DNA from: Pseudarthrobacter sp. C4D7
GTDB taxonomy: Bacteria; Actinomycetota; Actinomycetes; Actinomycetales; Micrococcaceae
Assembly: GCF_013359725.1 (NCBI RefSeq)
Contig: NZ_JABFMW010000034.1
Span: 1-38,369 of the forward strand
Length of the DNA: 38,369 nucleotides
Direction: 5' to 3'
Within the stretch, counting starts at the first letter, position 1. Every line of letters begins with the position of its first letter. This document shows, one piece after another, positions 1 through 9,698 of this stretch. Below the pieces are notes generated by a model. It saw only the letters and a list, made by a program, of their open reading frames with translations, made no database searches and was not told the origin of the DNA. The translations under genes were made by a program, and so were the position numbers.

Positions 1-2428
<2,428 letters not shown>

Positions 2429-2475
2429 GAGGAACTCCAGGTTCGGCCGGCCACGGGTGGCTCGGCATGGATCGG

Positions 2476-2680
2476 GTTCCTCCCCGCTCTGTATTGGACC
2501 TGAGAGATTCCGCATGCCCACTACAGGGCCTGCTTGCACCGTCGGTGAGTACTGCCGGAGCAGCACTGCTTTCCAGAGTCGCCTCGCCGTGACGGTACAT
2601 GGGCCTGAGAGATTCCTGGGGAGGATTTGCTCCTACGGCGCCTGCCCGGTGATGGCCGGGAGAACTCTCCCGCCACAGCT
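2476..2680 (-). ncRNA. Tandem glycine riboswitch of gcvP
   Basis: Read on the minus strand, the leader opens with GCGGGAGAG. Aptamer 1 carries GCGCCGTAGGAGCAA and ATCTCTCAGGCCC. The linker follows (CTCTGGAAAGCAG). Aptamer 2 carries CACCGACGGTGCAAGC, ATCTCTCAGGTCC and ACAGAGCGGGG. These are the conserved blocks of two-aptamer glycine riboswitches. The linker CTCTG can pair with CAGAG to close the second aptamer. The 3' end GAGGAAC (plus 2476-2482) is the exact reverse complement of GTTCCTC (plus 2429-2435), which abuts the gcvP start codon. This suggests translational control, though transcriptional control is not excluded. Aptamer identity is strong; the mechanism is inference. Confidence 0.95.
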
Positions 2681-2716
2681 CGAAAGGCATATTGAAATGT
2701 GGGTGATTCGGCTCAC

Positions 2717-2745
2717 AGGTTACAGGCTGGCTGGTGCATGGGCAA
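2717..2745 (-). promoter_or_regulatory. Probable gcvP promoter
   Basis: On the minus strand TTGCCC (plus 2740-2745) and TAACCT (plus 2717-2722) are separated by 17 bases, matching a housekeeping sigma promoter. Transcription would start near 2710, about 30 bases before the riboswitch. The rest of the region between the two riboswitches (about 2746-2997) must hold the plus-strand permease promoter. TTGACT at 2803-2808 with CACACT 17 bases on is the only weak candidate I see there. Confidence 0.5.
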
Positions 2746-2997
2746 ATCGATCCGCCCCGAATGACGCCCGCCGGGTGTTACAAGGACCGGGCGGCAGCGG
2801 GCTTGACTTTTATCCGTGACGGACGCCACACTGAACCCCGTGATCCGGCCGGGCAGCGGAACTGGCCCAAGGACGCTGGGCGCTCCGTTCGCCGGCGGGA
2901 TCACCGAAGTCTCCACCGTCCGTGCCGCGGATCGCCGCGCCAAGGGTGGATACCTTCAGATAACTGAACACTGGTTTACCAATCAACGCTTTTGACC

Positions 2998-3193
2998 TGC
3001 GGCGGGAGAGCCCTGCCGGTACGTTCAGCAGGCGCCGTAGGAGCAAACCCTCCCCAGGAAACTCTCAGGCCCCCGTACCGCCGCGGTGAGGCATCTCTGG
3101 AAAGCAGCCAGGCCCTGTCCTGGCTCACCGACGGTGCAAGCACGCCATTCCGGCGCGTGGAAACTCTCAGGTCCCAGACAGAGCGGGGAGGAA
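2998..3193 (+). ncRNA. Tandem glycine riboswitch of the CycA-type permease
   Basis: The plus-strand leader has the same ordered blocks as the gcvP leader: GCGGGAGAG, GCGCCGTAGGAGCAA, AAACTCTCAGGCCC, the linker CTCTGGAAAGCAG, CACCGACGGTGCAAGC, AAACTCTCAGGTCC and GACAGAGCGGGG. Similarity continues past the aptamers: GAGGAA at 3188-3193 is complementary to TTCCTC at 3237-3242, next to the RBS (GGAG, 3233-3236) and start codon. The frame is open through the riboswitch, so automated callers may extend the permease N-terminus through it by 84 false residues. Glycine riboswitches upstream of sodium:alanine symporters and other amino-acid transporters are known; this one precedes an APC-family permease. 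Confidence 0.95.
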
Positions 3194-3243
3194 ATCCAAT
3201 CTTTGCGACACCCCGGGTGCCGCTCGAACGATGGAGTTCCTCA

Positions 3244-4755
3244 ATGACGACCCATTCCCCGACGTCCCCCGGCGGCGGAGCCCCGCACCTGGAGCGGCAG
3301 CTCAGCAACCGCCACATCCAACTGATCGCCATCGGCGGCGCAATCGGCACCGGCCTGTTCATGGGTTCCGGCAAGACGATCTCGGCGGCCGGCCCCTCGG
3401 TGATCTTCGTGTACATGATCATCGGCTTCATGCTGTTCTTCGTCATGCGTGCCATGGGCGAGTTGCTGCTCAGCAACCTCAACTACAAGTCGTTCAGCGA
3501 TTTTGCCGCCGACCTGCTGGGACCCTGGGCCGGTTTCTTTACGGGCTGGACCTACTGGTTCTGCTGGGTCATCACCGGCATTGCCGATGTCATTGCCATC
3601 GCCGGGTACTCCCGCGAACTGTGGCCCGGGCTGCCCTTGTGGATTCCCGGCCTGGCCACTGTGGCCATCCTGCTCCTGCTGAACCTCACAACAGTGAAGG
3701 CATTCGGTGAAACGGAGTTCTGGTTCGCGCTCATCAAGATCGTTGCCATTGCGGCCCTGATCATCGTTGGCCTGTTCATGATCTTCACCGGGTTCCAGTC
3801 CGACGCCGGCCCTGCCACCTTCACCAACCTGTGGAGCCACGGCGGATTCTTCCCGAACGAGTTCATGGGCTTCGTGGCCGGCTTCCAGATCGCAGTGTTC
3901 GCCTTCGTGGGCATCGAACTGGTGGGAACCACCGCCGCCGAGGCCAAGAATCCGGAGCGGAACCTGCCCAGGGCCATCAACTCCATTCCCATCCGCGTCC
4001 TTCTCTTCTACGTGGGTGCACTCATCATCCTGATGGCCGTTACGCCGTGGACGCAGTTCCAGGCCGGCCACAGCCCGTTCATCGCGATGTTCTCGCTGGC
4101 GGGGCTGGGTGCTGCGGCCACCGTGGTCAACCTCGTGGTGCTCAGTTCCGCGATGTCCTCAGCCAACTCGGGCATCTACTCGACCTCCCGCATGGTCTTC
4201 GGCCTTGCCCAGGAAGGCGACGCTCCTGACCTCTTTGGCAAACTGTCCCGGCGGAAGGTGCCCCAAAACGCACTGTTCCTCTCCTGCGTGCTGCTGCTGT
4301 CCGGCGTCGTCCTGATGTATGCAGGCCAGGATGTGGGGAAGGCCTTCGACATGGTGACCACCGTCTCCGCTGTCTGCTTCGTCTTCGTCTGGTCGATCAT
4401 CCTGGCCAGCTACATCGCCTTCCGCCGCCGCCGGCCGCACCTGCACGAGGCCTCGAAGTTCAAGATGCCCGGCGGTGTCGCCATGGTCTGGGTGGTCTTT
4501 GCCTTCTTCGCGTTCGTCATCTGGGCCCTCACCACCCAGCCGGACACCCTTGTGGCGCTGCTGGTCACCCCGGTGTGGTTCATTTTGCTTGGAGCCGCCT
4601 GGTTCGTCCTCCGGCGCCGGCCCGCGCACCAGGCCCGTTTTGCCACGTTCCAGGCTGAACTCCAGGCAGACCAGGACTTTACCGACGCAGCAACCGGCAA
4701 GGCTGTCCGTCCGGGTGCCGCCGCAGAAGCGGGCGAAGAGCGGGTCAAGCGGTGA
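3244..4755 (+). CDS. cycA: D-serine/D-alanine/glycine:H+ symporter, APC family
   Basis: Inner-membrane amino-acid permease, 503 residues, expected 12 membrane segments. The N-terminal stretch NRHIQLIAIGGAIGTGLFMG, followed by GSGKTISAAGPS, MRAMGELLLSNL, SFSDFAADLLGPWAGFFTGW, FAFVGIELVGTTAAEAKNPE and SANSGIYSTSRMVFGLAQEG, matches E. coli CycA closely along its length. It should import glycine, D-alanine and D-serine. The start MTTHSPTSP is chosen because the upstream in-frame extension is riboswitch RNA and GGAG sits seven bases before this ATG. It is divergent from gcvP with a paired riboswitch, so uptake and catabolism appear co-regulated by glycine. The C-terminus is hydrophilic and Ala/Glu-rich. 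Confidence 0.93.
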   Translation: MTTHSPTSPGGGAPHLERQLSNRHIQLIAIGGAIGTGLFMGSGKTISAAGPSVIFVYMIIGFMLFFVMRAMGELLLSNLNYKSFSDFAADLLGPWAGFFTGWTYWFCWVITGIADVIAIAGYSRELWPGLPLWIPGLATVAILLLLNLTTVKAFGETEFWFALIKIVAIAALIIVGLFMIFTGFQSDAGPATFTNLWSHGGFFPNEFMGFVAGFQIAVFAFVGIELVGTTAAEAKNPERNLPRAINSIPIRVLLFYVGALIILMAVTPWTQFQAGHSPFIAMFSLAGLGAAATVVNLVVLSSAMSSANSGIYSTSRMVFGLAQEGDAPDLFGKLSRRKVPQNALFLSCVLLLSGVVLMYAGQDVGKAFDMVTTVSAVCFVFVWSIILASYIAFRRRRPHLHEASKFKMPGGVAMVWVVFAFFAFVIWALTTQPDTLVALLVTPVWFILLGAAWFVLRRRPAHQARFATFQAELQADQDFTDAATGKAVRPGAAAEAGEERVKR

Positions 4756-4786
4756 TCTGAACGGAAGTCCGCACGCCTCGGGACGT

Positions 4787-4817
4787 CACGGCCTCAGCCG
4801 GGCAGCTTCAGGCCGTG
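4787..4817 (+). terminator. Hairpin after the permease gene
   Basis: CACGGCCT (4787-4794) and AGGCCGTG (4810-4817) form a perfect 8-bp inverted repeat with a 15-base loop, 32 bases after the permease stop. There is no strong T-run, as is common in high-GC genomes, so termination is plausible but not certain. Confidence 0.4.
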
Positions 4818-4867
4818 CCGGAAGCGGGGCATCCACCTGTACAGGCCCGACCCCGCGGGACAAAAAG

Positions 4868-4881
4868 TTCAGCATGCTTAC
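4868..4881. promoter_or_regulatory. Recurrent palindrome site, copy 1 (TTCAGCATGCTTAC)
   Basis: The core AGCATGCTTAC matches the palindrome RTAAGCATGCTTAY that recurs at 24349-24362, 24372-24385 and 26308-26321. The right half-site is perfect and the left half-site has mismatches. It lies 69-82 bases upstream of the ATG at 4950, close to TAGGAT, a possible -10. The binding protein is unknown. Confidence 0.35.
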
Positions 4882-4949
4882 TGTTGTCCACATAGGATGG
4901 ATAAGCACGGCAGCCAACCCGCTGCAGGTCGATTTGAATGAAGGTGACC

Positions 4950-5753
4950 ATGGCCAGGCGCAGCAATCCCGCACTACGTATCGCACAGGAAACCGCCCAC
5001 AGCGCGATGTTCGACGCCGACGGCAAGCCCAAGCCCGGCGTCCACAACATGCTCCTGAAGGCAGTGCAGGTCCAGCGGCCCCTCGTGGTGGCCTACATTC
5101 GGAGGCTCCAGAAGAAGCATCCGCGGGCTACGGCCGCCCAGTTGGCGGGAATAGCGGAGCGCGATTACCTAAGGGCCGTGGCCGGTGGGGGTGCCCTGGT
5201 GGGTGCCACCGCCGTCGTTCCCGGTGTTGGAACCGTCGCATCGCTGGGACTTTCCGCGGCCGCAACCGTCGGTTTCCTCGAGGCAACTGCGCTTTACGCC
5301 ACCTCACTGGCGGAGCTCCATGGCATTCGCCTCACCAATCCTGAAAAGGCCGGCACCATGGTCATGGCCATCATGCTTGGCGAGGAAGGGACCGCACTGC
5401 TGGGAACGCTCAGTGGCCAGGCTGCCGGAGGGGCAAAACCCGCGGACGTTTGGGGAAATGTGCTGTCCCGGTCCTCGATCCCGGGATTTGGCAGTGTCCG
5501 GAAGAAGATCCAGAACGCCTTCCTCAAAAACCTGCTCAAACGGCAGGGGACGGCGCTGTTCGGCCGTGCCCTCCCGTTCGGTATAGGGGCAGTTGTGGGC
5601 GGAGCCGGTAACCTCATGATGGGCCGAGCAGTGGCCAAGAACGCCCGGGAGGCGTTCGGACCCATGCCGGACACCATTCCCGGGGAGCTGACCGCGGCCA
5701 CCGGGCCGGACAACCTGACCCTGGAAGGCAACACACTTGGATCTCAACGCTGA
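4950..5753 (+). CDS. Unknown protein with Gly/Ala-rich hydrophobic segments
   Basis: 267 residues; I do not recognise a characterised family. The N-terminal ~75 residues are basic and alpha-helical looking (RRLQKKHPRATAAQLAGIAE). A glycine/alanine-rich hydrophobic stretch follows (VAGGGALVGATAVVPGVGTV, then ASLGLSAAATVGFLEATALY), then LAELHGI, and a second hydrophobic glycine-rich segment near residue 220 (FGIGAVVGGAGNLMMGRAVA). This would suit membrane association or self-assembly. I chose the ATG at 4950 because GAAGGTG precedes it; an in-frame ATG at 4938 would add four residues. The 3' end overlaps pxpA by 17 bases. One copy of the palindrome shared with the stress block lies upstream, so it may be stress-regulated. 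Confidence 0.8.
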   Translation: MARRSNPALRIAQETAHSAMFDADGKPKPGVHNMLLKAVQVQRPLVVAYIRRLQKKHPRATAAQLAGIAERDYLRAVAGGGALVGATAVVPGVGTVASLGLSAAATVGFLEATALYATSLAELHGIRLTNPEKAGTMVMAIMLGEEGTALLGTLSGQAAGGAKPADVWGNVLSRSSIPGFGSVRKKIQNAFLKNLLKRQGTALFGRALPFGIGAVVGGAGNLMMGRAVAKNAREAFGPMPDTIPGELTAATGPDNLTLEGNTLGSQR

Positions 5754-6486
5754 CGTAGGCCAATCATTCGGTTCCTGGACCGCGGGAGGCGAGCCGGTAA
5801 TGTTGCAGCTGGCCACCAGCGTCAACGTAGCCTGCGGCCTCCACGCGGGCGATCCGGTCACCATGCTGGACAGCTGCCGGGCCGCTGACGAGCTGGACGT
5901 CACCGTCGGTGCACACCTGGGCTACCGGGACATGGCCGGATTCGGCCGCCGCTCGCTGGACATGAGCTTTGACGAACTTTTCGGCGACGTCCTCTACCAG
6001 CTGGGCGCACTCGACGGCGTCGCGCATGCCGTGGGTGCCTCCGTGGACTTCGTGAAGCCCCACGGTGCGCTGTACGAGACGTTGATCCATGACGTTGAAC
6101 AGGCTTCCGCGCTGGTGGCTGCCGTGAACGCCTACGATCCCGGCCTGCCCATCCTGGGTTTTCCCGGCTCGGAGTTGTTGAAGCAGGCCAAGGAGGCCGG
6201 CCACCCTGTGTTCACCGAGGCTTACGCCGACCGCGCCTACTTCGCCGACGGCACGCTGGTGCCACTTTCCAGGGAAGACGCGCTGCTGAACGACGTCGAC
6301 ACGATCGTGGAGCGGGCCGTGCGGCTGGCAACACGAGGCGAAGTGGTGGCCATTGACGGTTCGGTAGTCAGGGTTACGCCGGACTCCCTGCGCCTGCCGG
6401 GCGGCAGCCCGGAAGCTGTAGAGGCGGCGGTGCGCATCCGGGAAGGCCTCGAGGCTGCAGGCGTTGAGCTGGAGGCCTTCGCGTAG
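5737..6486 (+). CDS. pxpA: 5-oxoprolinase subunit A, LamB/YcsF family
   Basis: Subunit of the ATP-dependent PxpABC 5-oxoprolinase, which opens pyroglutamate to glutamate in the cytosol. It starts with TTG (DLNADVGQSFGSW), with AAGG nine bases upstream. It shows the LamB/YcsF pattern: SVNVACGLHAGDP, VGAHLGYRDMAGFGRR, VKPHGALYE, EAYADRAYFADGTLVPLSRE. Its length (249 residues) is normal for the family. The start overlaps the end of the unknown gene by 17 bases, which suggests translational coupling. PxpB and PxpC are not next to it; the downstream gene is convergent and unrelated. Confidence 0.92.
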   Translation: MDLNADVGQSFGSWTAGGEPVMLQLATSVNVACGLHAGDPVTMLDSCRAADELDVTVGAHLGYRDMAGFGRRSLDMSFDELFGDVLYQLGALDGVAHAVGASVDFVKPHGALYETLIHDVEQASALVAAVNAYDPGLPILGFPGSELLKQAKEAGHPVFTEAYADRAYFADGTLVPLSREDALLNDVDTIVERAVRLATRGEVVAIDGSVVRVTPDSLRLPGGSPEAVEAAVRIREGLEAAGVELEAFA

Positions 6487-6542
6487 AGGGGGCGTGCTCC
6501 GGACTTCGGGGCTGCTGACCTTTGGATTGTTCAGGGCGCCCA

Positions 6543-8105
6543 TCATCCCGATGGGACTAATGGCGTCTCGAGCAGTTGCGTTGCGAGGAGTTCTGCCCAG
6601 AGTGGATCGTCCGGTGAGAGGTCATCGGGGTCGATGAGTGAGTCGTCGTCGGGTTCCCAAGGTGGGAGGTCTTCCGGGCCGGCGTCTATGCACCTGGCAT
6701 CTGCACACCTGGCATCGATGAATTGGCCTGCGGCGGGCATAAGCCATTGTGGCCAGTGGGTTGGTTCGGGGGCGGGGTGTTCGGGTTCGTAGTGGCGCCC
6801 TGTGGGTGAGGTCCAGCCTGGTGGGTCCTTGCTCGTGGCCTGGCCGGGTGTCCAGCGGGTGTGGTGTTTGAGGCGGTGGTGCCTAGGGCAGAGCTGTGCC
6901 AGGTTACTGATTCCCGTGGTGCCGCCGTGGTCCCACGCGGTGAGGTGGTCGGTTTCGTTGTCGGGGGTGTTGTTGGTGCAACCGGGGAACGTGCACTTGG
7001 CATCGCGCAGCCTGATCCAGCGTTTGATGGTTTCGGTGAGCCGGTAGTTCTTCCGGCCGATTTCCAGGGGTGCCCCGTCCCTTGGGTCGACCAGGACCCG
7101 GTAAAAGGAGTCGGCCCCGTCCGCGACCAGCCTCCGCGCCCTGGACGCCGGGATCGGCCCGAATCCATCGAGTACGGCGGGTTCGTCGGTGGCTCCGAGG
7201 AGGGCGAACACGGGCACGGTGACCAGGACATCGACCCGCGGGGCGGGGACCTTGCTGAGTTCAGTGGCGGTTCCGGCCCCCAGCAGCAGGGACGCGGCGA
7301 TGTCGGGGCGGAGTTGGGTGAGGGTGCGTGGTTCATTGGGTCCTTGGAGGCCGCGGGCGGTGGCGGTGGTGCGGTTCCAGATGGCGCATGCGGTGTCTCC
7401 GGGGAGGTAGAGGGAGATCCAGGCCATGCCGTCCCGGTCCGGGGTGTATTCCATCCGCCGGTCCGCCGCGCCCTTGGCATGGCGCTTCTCGATCGATTCC
7501 GGATGATGGCGCTCCCGCCACCCCCGGACCTTGGCCCGAAACCGGGACGGGACGAGGTCGCCCGGGGCCGCGCCGCGGGCGGGATTCCGTGCGTCCGGGT
7601 CGAAGAAATGCGCCACCAAAGACGCCGCATCCTCAGCGGTGAGGCTCTCGGTTTCGTCGGCGACGATCCGGGCATGCTGCCACGACATTGTTCCGGCGGA
7701 CAGCGCCTCGAGCACCAGCGGCTGGGCGCAGATCCGGCGGGACTGCTCCACCAGGGCGCCCGCGGCCGCGGAACTGATGGTGAGGACGCCGGCGATCTCC
7801 TCCACCACGGACATTTCCGCGTAGGTGCGGTCATCCACGGACGCGTCCGGCGGGGTCATCGCCTGCTGAAATTCGACGGCATCGGCGGCCTCCCGCGCCT
7901 GCCCAGCGGCGAGTTGAGCCGCGAGATGGGACCGAAGCTCCAGCCGTTCCAGCCGAATCCCATACCGCCGCTGCAACACGTCAACATCAGCACCAACGCC
8001 GACCCCGGCAGCCAGGAGGGCGTCCTCACTGTCCAGCGCATCCAGGGCAGCAACAGAGCCGCCAATACCTTCCGGCATCGCTGTCCGGTCCGCGCTGTTT
8101 CCCAT
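6543..8105 (-). CDS. DUF222 domain protein with C-terminal HNH nuclease motif
   Basis: Belongs to the large actinobacterial DUF222-HNH (13E12-repeat-like) family, whose role is unclear. The C-terminal half carries the HNH motif CTFPGC, then ETDHLTAWDHGG, then NLAQLCPRHHRLKH, so the nuclease residues look intact. The frame is open up to a TTG at 8252. I prefer the ATG at 8105 because the extra N-terminus is read from AT-richer, non-coding-looking DNA; no good ribosome binding site supports either start. The acidic C-terminus contains a 15-base imperfect tandem repeat encoding DARCA/DARCI (about 6684-6716). It follows DUF445 on the same strand after 182 bases and converges with pxpA. No inverted repeats or target duplication mark it as mobile. 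Confidence 0.85.
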   Translation of the reverse strand: MGNSADRTAMPEGIGGSVAALDALDSEDALLAAGVGVGADVDVLQRRYGIRLERLELRSHLAAQLAAGQAREAADAVEFQQAMTPPDASVDDRTYAEMSVVEEIAGVLTISSAAAGALVEQSRRICAQPLVLEALSAGTMSWQHARIVADETESLTAEDAASLVAHFFDPDARNPARGAAPGDLVPSRFRAKVRGWRERHHPESIEKRHAKGAADRRMEYTPDRDGMAWISLYLPGDTACAIWNRTTATARGLQGPNEPRTLTQLRPDIAASLLLGAGTATELSKVPAPRVDVLVTVPVFALLGATDEPAVLDGFGPIPASRARRLVADGADSFYRVLVDPRDGAPLEIGRKNYRLTETIKRWIRLRDAKCTFPGCTNNTPDNETDHLTAWDHGGTTGISNLAQLCPRHHRLKHHTRWTPGQATSKDPPGWTSPTGRHYEPEHPAPEPTHWPQWLMPAAGQFIDARCADARCIDAGPEDLPPWEPDDDSLIDPDDLSPDDPLWAELLATQLLETPLVPSG

Positions 8106-8287
8106 ACCGACATCATCGCGCGACCCACTGACATTCAAACCGGCTGCCAGTGAGCACCAAAACCGGGCGCCGCCGTCGTACGCATTCCCGCTGCGCAGCC
8201 TACTTTCCGCACCCCAAATACTCCGCGCGAAAAGGAATCTGCGCAGCGCCAAACTCTATCCGCAGCGAAAAGCCGCCGACAGGAAAG

Positions 8288-9649
8288 TTACCCAAAAATC
8301 AGTTGCGCCACCGTGAAAATCGCCAGGCCGGCCAAGGACCCCACCACGGTGCCGTTGATGCGAATGAACTGCAGGTCCTTGCCCACCTGGAGCTCGATCT
8401 TCTGCGAGGTTTCCTCGGCGTCCCAGCGCGCAACCGTGTCGGTGATGACCCCGGCGATATCGGAACGGTACGTCCGGACAAGGTAGGCTGCGGCGTCACC
8501 GATCCAGGCGTTGACCTTGCCTGCCAGTTCCGGGTCCTGCACCAGTCGGGTGCCGAAATCGCGCACGGCGGCCTTGAACTTGATGGTGAGCTCGCTGTCC
8601 GGATCGTCAACGGCACCCAGCAGCGCGTTCTTGACGGTGCCCCAGGTCCGGGACGCGAGCTCGCGCACCTCTGGATCACCCAGGACCTGAGCCTTGACGT
8701 CCTCCGCGCGGGCTATCATCGCCGGATCGTGCTGCAGGTCCTGCGCGAGGTCGTTCAGGTACTTGTCGATCGACTGGCGCACCTGGTGGCGGGGGTCGGC
8801 CTGCACGGCACGCACGAATTTGAGTATCTCGAGGTAGACCTTGTCGCCCACCATCCCGTCCACGAACTGCGGAACCCAGGTGGGGGAGCGGTCGGAGACC
8901 AGGCGGGTGACGGTCTCGTGGTTGTCGTCCACCCAGTCGGCGGCACGGTCCACCAGCAGATCCACCAGCGTGTGGTGGTGACCGTCGTGGAAGATCCGTT
9001 CCGCCAGCCTGCCCACCGGAGGTCCCCACGGCGGAGTGAGGAGGTGCTTGCGGACCATGCCCTCGATGACGGCCTGGACGTCGTCGTCGTTCAACACCGT
9101 GAAGGCGCCACGGATCACCGCTGCACCTTCCTTGGCCACCCGGTCAGCACCCCCGGGTGCTGCCAGCCATTCGCCGGCCCGGCGGGCGATGTTGACGCTG
9201 GCCAGCTTGTCCTGGACCACCTGTTCGGAGAGGAAATTAGTCTCCACGAACTCGCCCAGGGAGGCGCCGATCTGGTCTTTGCGGCGCGGAATGATGGCCG
9301 TGTGGGGGATCTTGATGCCCATGGGGTACTTGAACAGGGCTGTCACGGCGAACCAGTCGGCCAGTGCGCCCACCATGCCGCCCTCGGCCGCCGCACGCAC
9401 GTACTGCAGCCACGGATACTCTTTTTGCAGGGCGAAGGCGAAGACGAAGATCACGGCCATGGCGATCAGCAGGCTCAGCGCCAGGAGCTTCATTTTCCGC
9501 AGCGCTGCCGCTTTTTCGGCGTCGGCGGCACCAAGCTGGCGGCTTACGACGGCGCCTGCCGCCGCAGTGCCCGGGCGCGCCTGTTGCTCTGCCTCCACAG
9601 GTGCCTCCTGCGTGGTTGGCCCAGTAGTTGCCTCAGAATTCACCTGCAT
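8288..9649 (-). CDS. DUF445 family membrane protein
   Basis: 453 residues with DUF445 features. A hydrophilic N-terminus of about 50 residues is followed by a membrane segment (LLALSLLIAMAVIFVFAFAL) and the conserved GGMVGALADWFAVTALF block. LGEFVETNFLS follows, then a long helical middle, and the protein closes with a second hydrophobic segment (VVGSLAGLAIFTVAQLIF). The family is membrane-bound and uncharacterised. The ATG at 9649 has no Shine-Dalgarno, but TAGGCT lies exactly six bases upstream on the minus strand, so the mRNA is probably leaderless. It is divergent from the phosphodiesterase gene, which shows the same arrangement. Confidence 0.88.
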   Translation of the reverse strand: MQVNSEATTGPTTQEAPVEAEQQARPGTAAAGAVVSRQLGAADAEKAAALRKMKLLALSLLIAMAVIFVFAFALQKEYPWLQYVRAAAEGGMVGALADWFAVTALFKYPMGIKIPHTAIIPRRKDQIGASLGEFVETNFLSEQVVQDKLASVNIARRAGEWLAAPGGADRVAKEGAAVIRGAFTVLNDDDVQAVIEGMVRKHLLTPPWGPPVGRLAERIFHDGHHHTLVDLLVDRAADWVDDNHETVTRLVSDRSPTWVPQFVDGMVGDKVYLEILKFVRAVQADPRHQVRQSIDKYLNDLAQDLQHDPAMIARAEDVKAQVLGDPEVRELASRTWGTVKNALLGAVDDPDSELTIKFKAAVRDFGTRLVQDPELAGKVNAWIGDAAAYLVRTYRSDIAGVITDTVARWDAEETSQKIELQVGKDLQFIRINGTVVGSLAGLAIFTVAQLIFG

Positions 9650-9655
9650 GTGCCA

Positions 9656-9661
9656 AGCCTA
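9656..9661 (-). promoter_or_regulatory. -10 element for leaderless DUF445 transcript
   Basis: TAGGCT on the minus strand fits TANNNT and ends six bases before the ATG at 9649, so transcription would begin at or next to the start codon. No clear -35 is visible. Confidence 0.5.
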
Positions 9662-9686
9662 GCCCTGAAGGAGGGGGCCGGTCGGC

Positions 9687-9692
9687 TACCGT
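9687..9692 (+). promoter_or_regulatory. -10 element for leaderless phosphodiesterase transcript
   Basis: TACCGT fits TANNNT and ends six bases before the ATG at 9699. It favours that ATG over the in-frame GTG at 9693. The purine-rich GGAGG near 9670 is too far away to be the ribosome binding site. Confidence 0.5.
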
Positions 9693-9698
9693 GTGTCC

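Noticed and set aside
2840..2995. 51-codon GTG open frame between the two riboswitches
   Set aside because: GC-rich third positions in its first half look coding-like, but there is no ribosome binding site, no recognisable family, and the AT-richer end coincides with the promoter region.
2992..3243. 84-residue N-terminal extension of the permease
   Set aside because: The bases are the tandem glycine riboswitch; the CycA-like protein starts at 3244 behind GGAG.
6543..8105. DUF222-HNH gene as a mobile or homing element
   Set aside because: No flanking inverted repeats, target duplication, or interrupted gene; the family is common in actinobacterial chromosomes.
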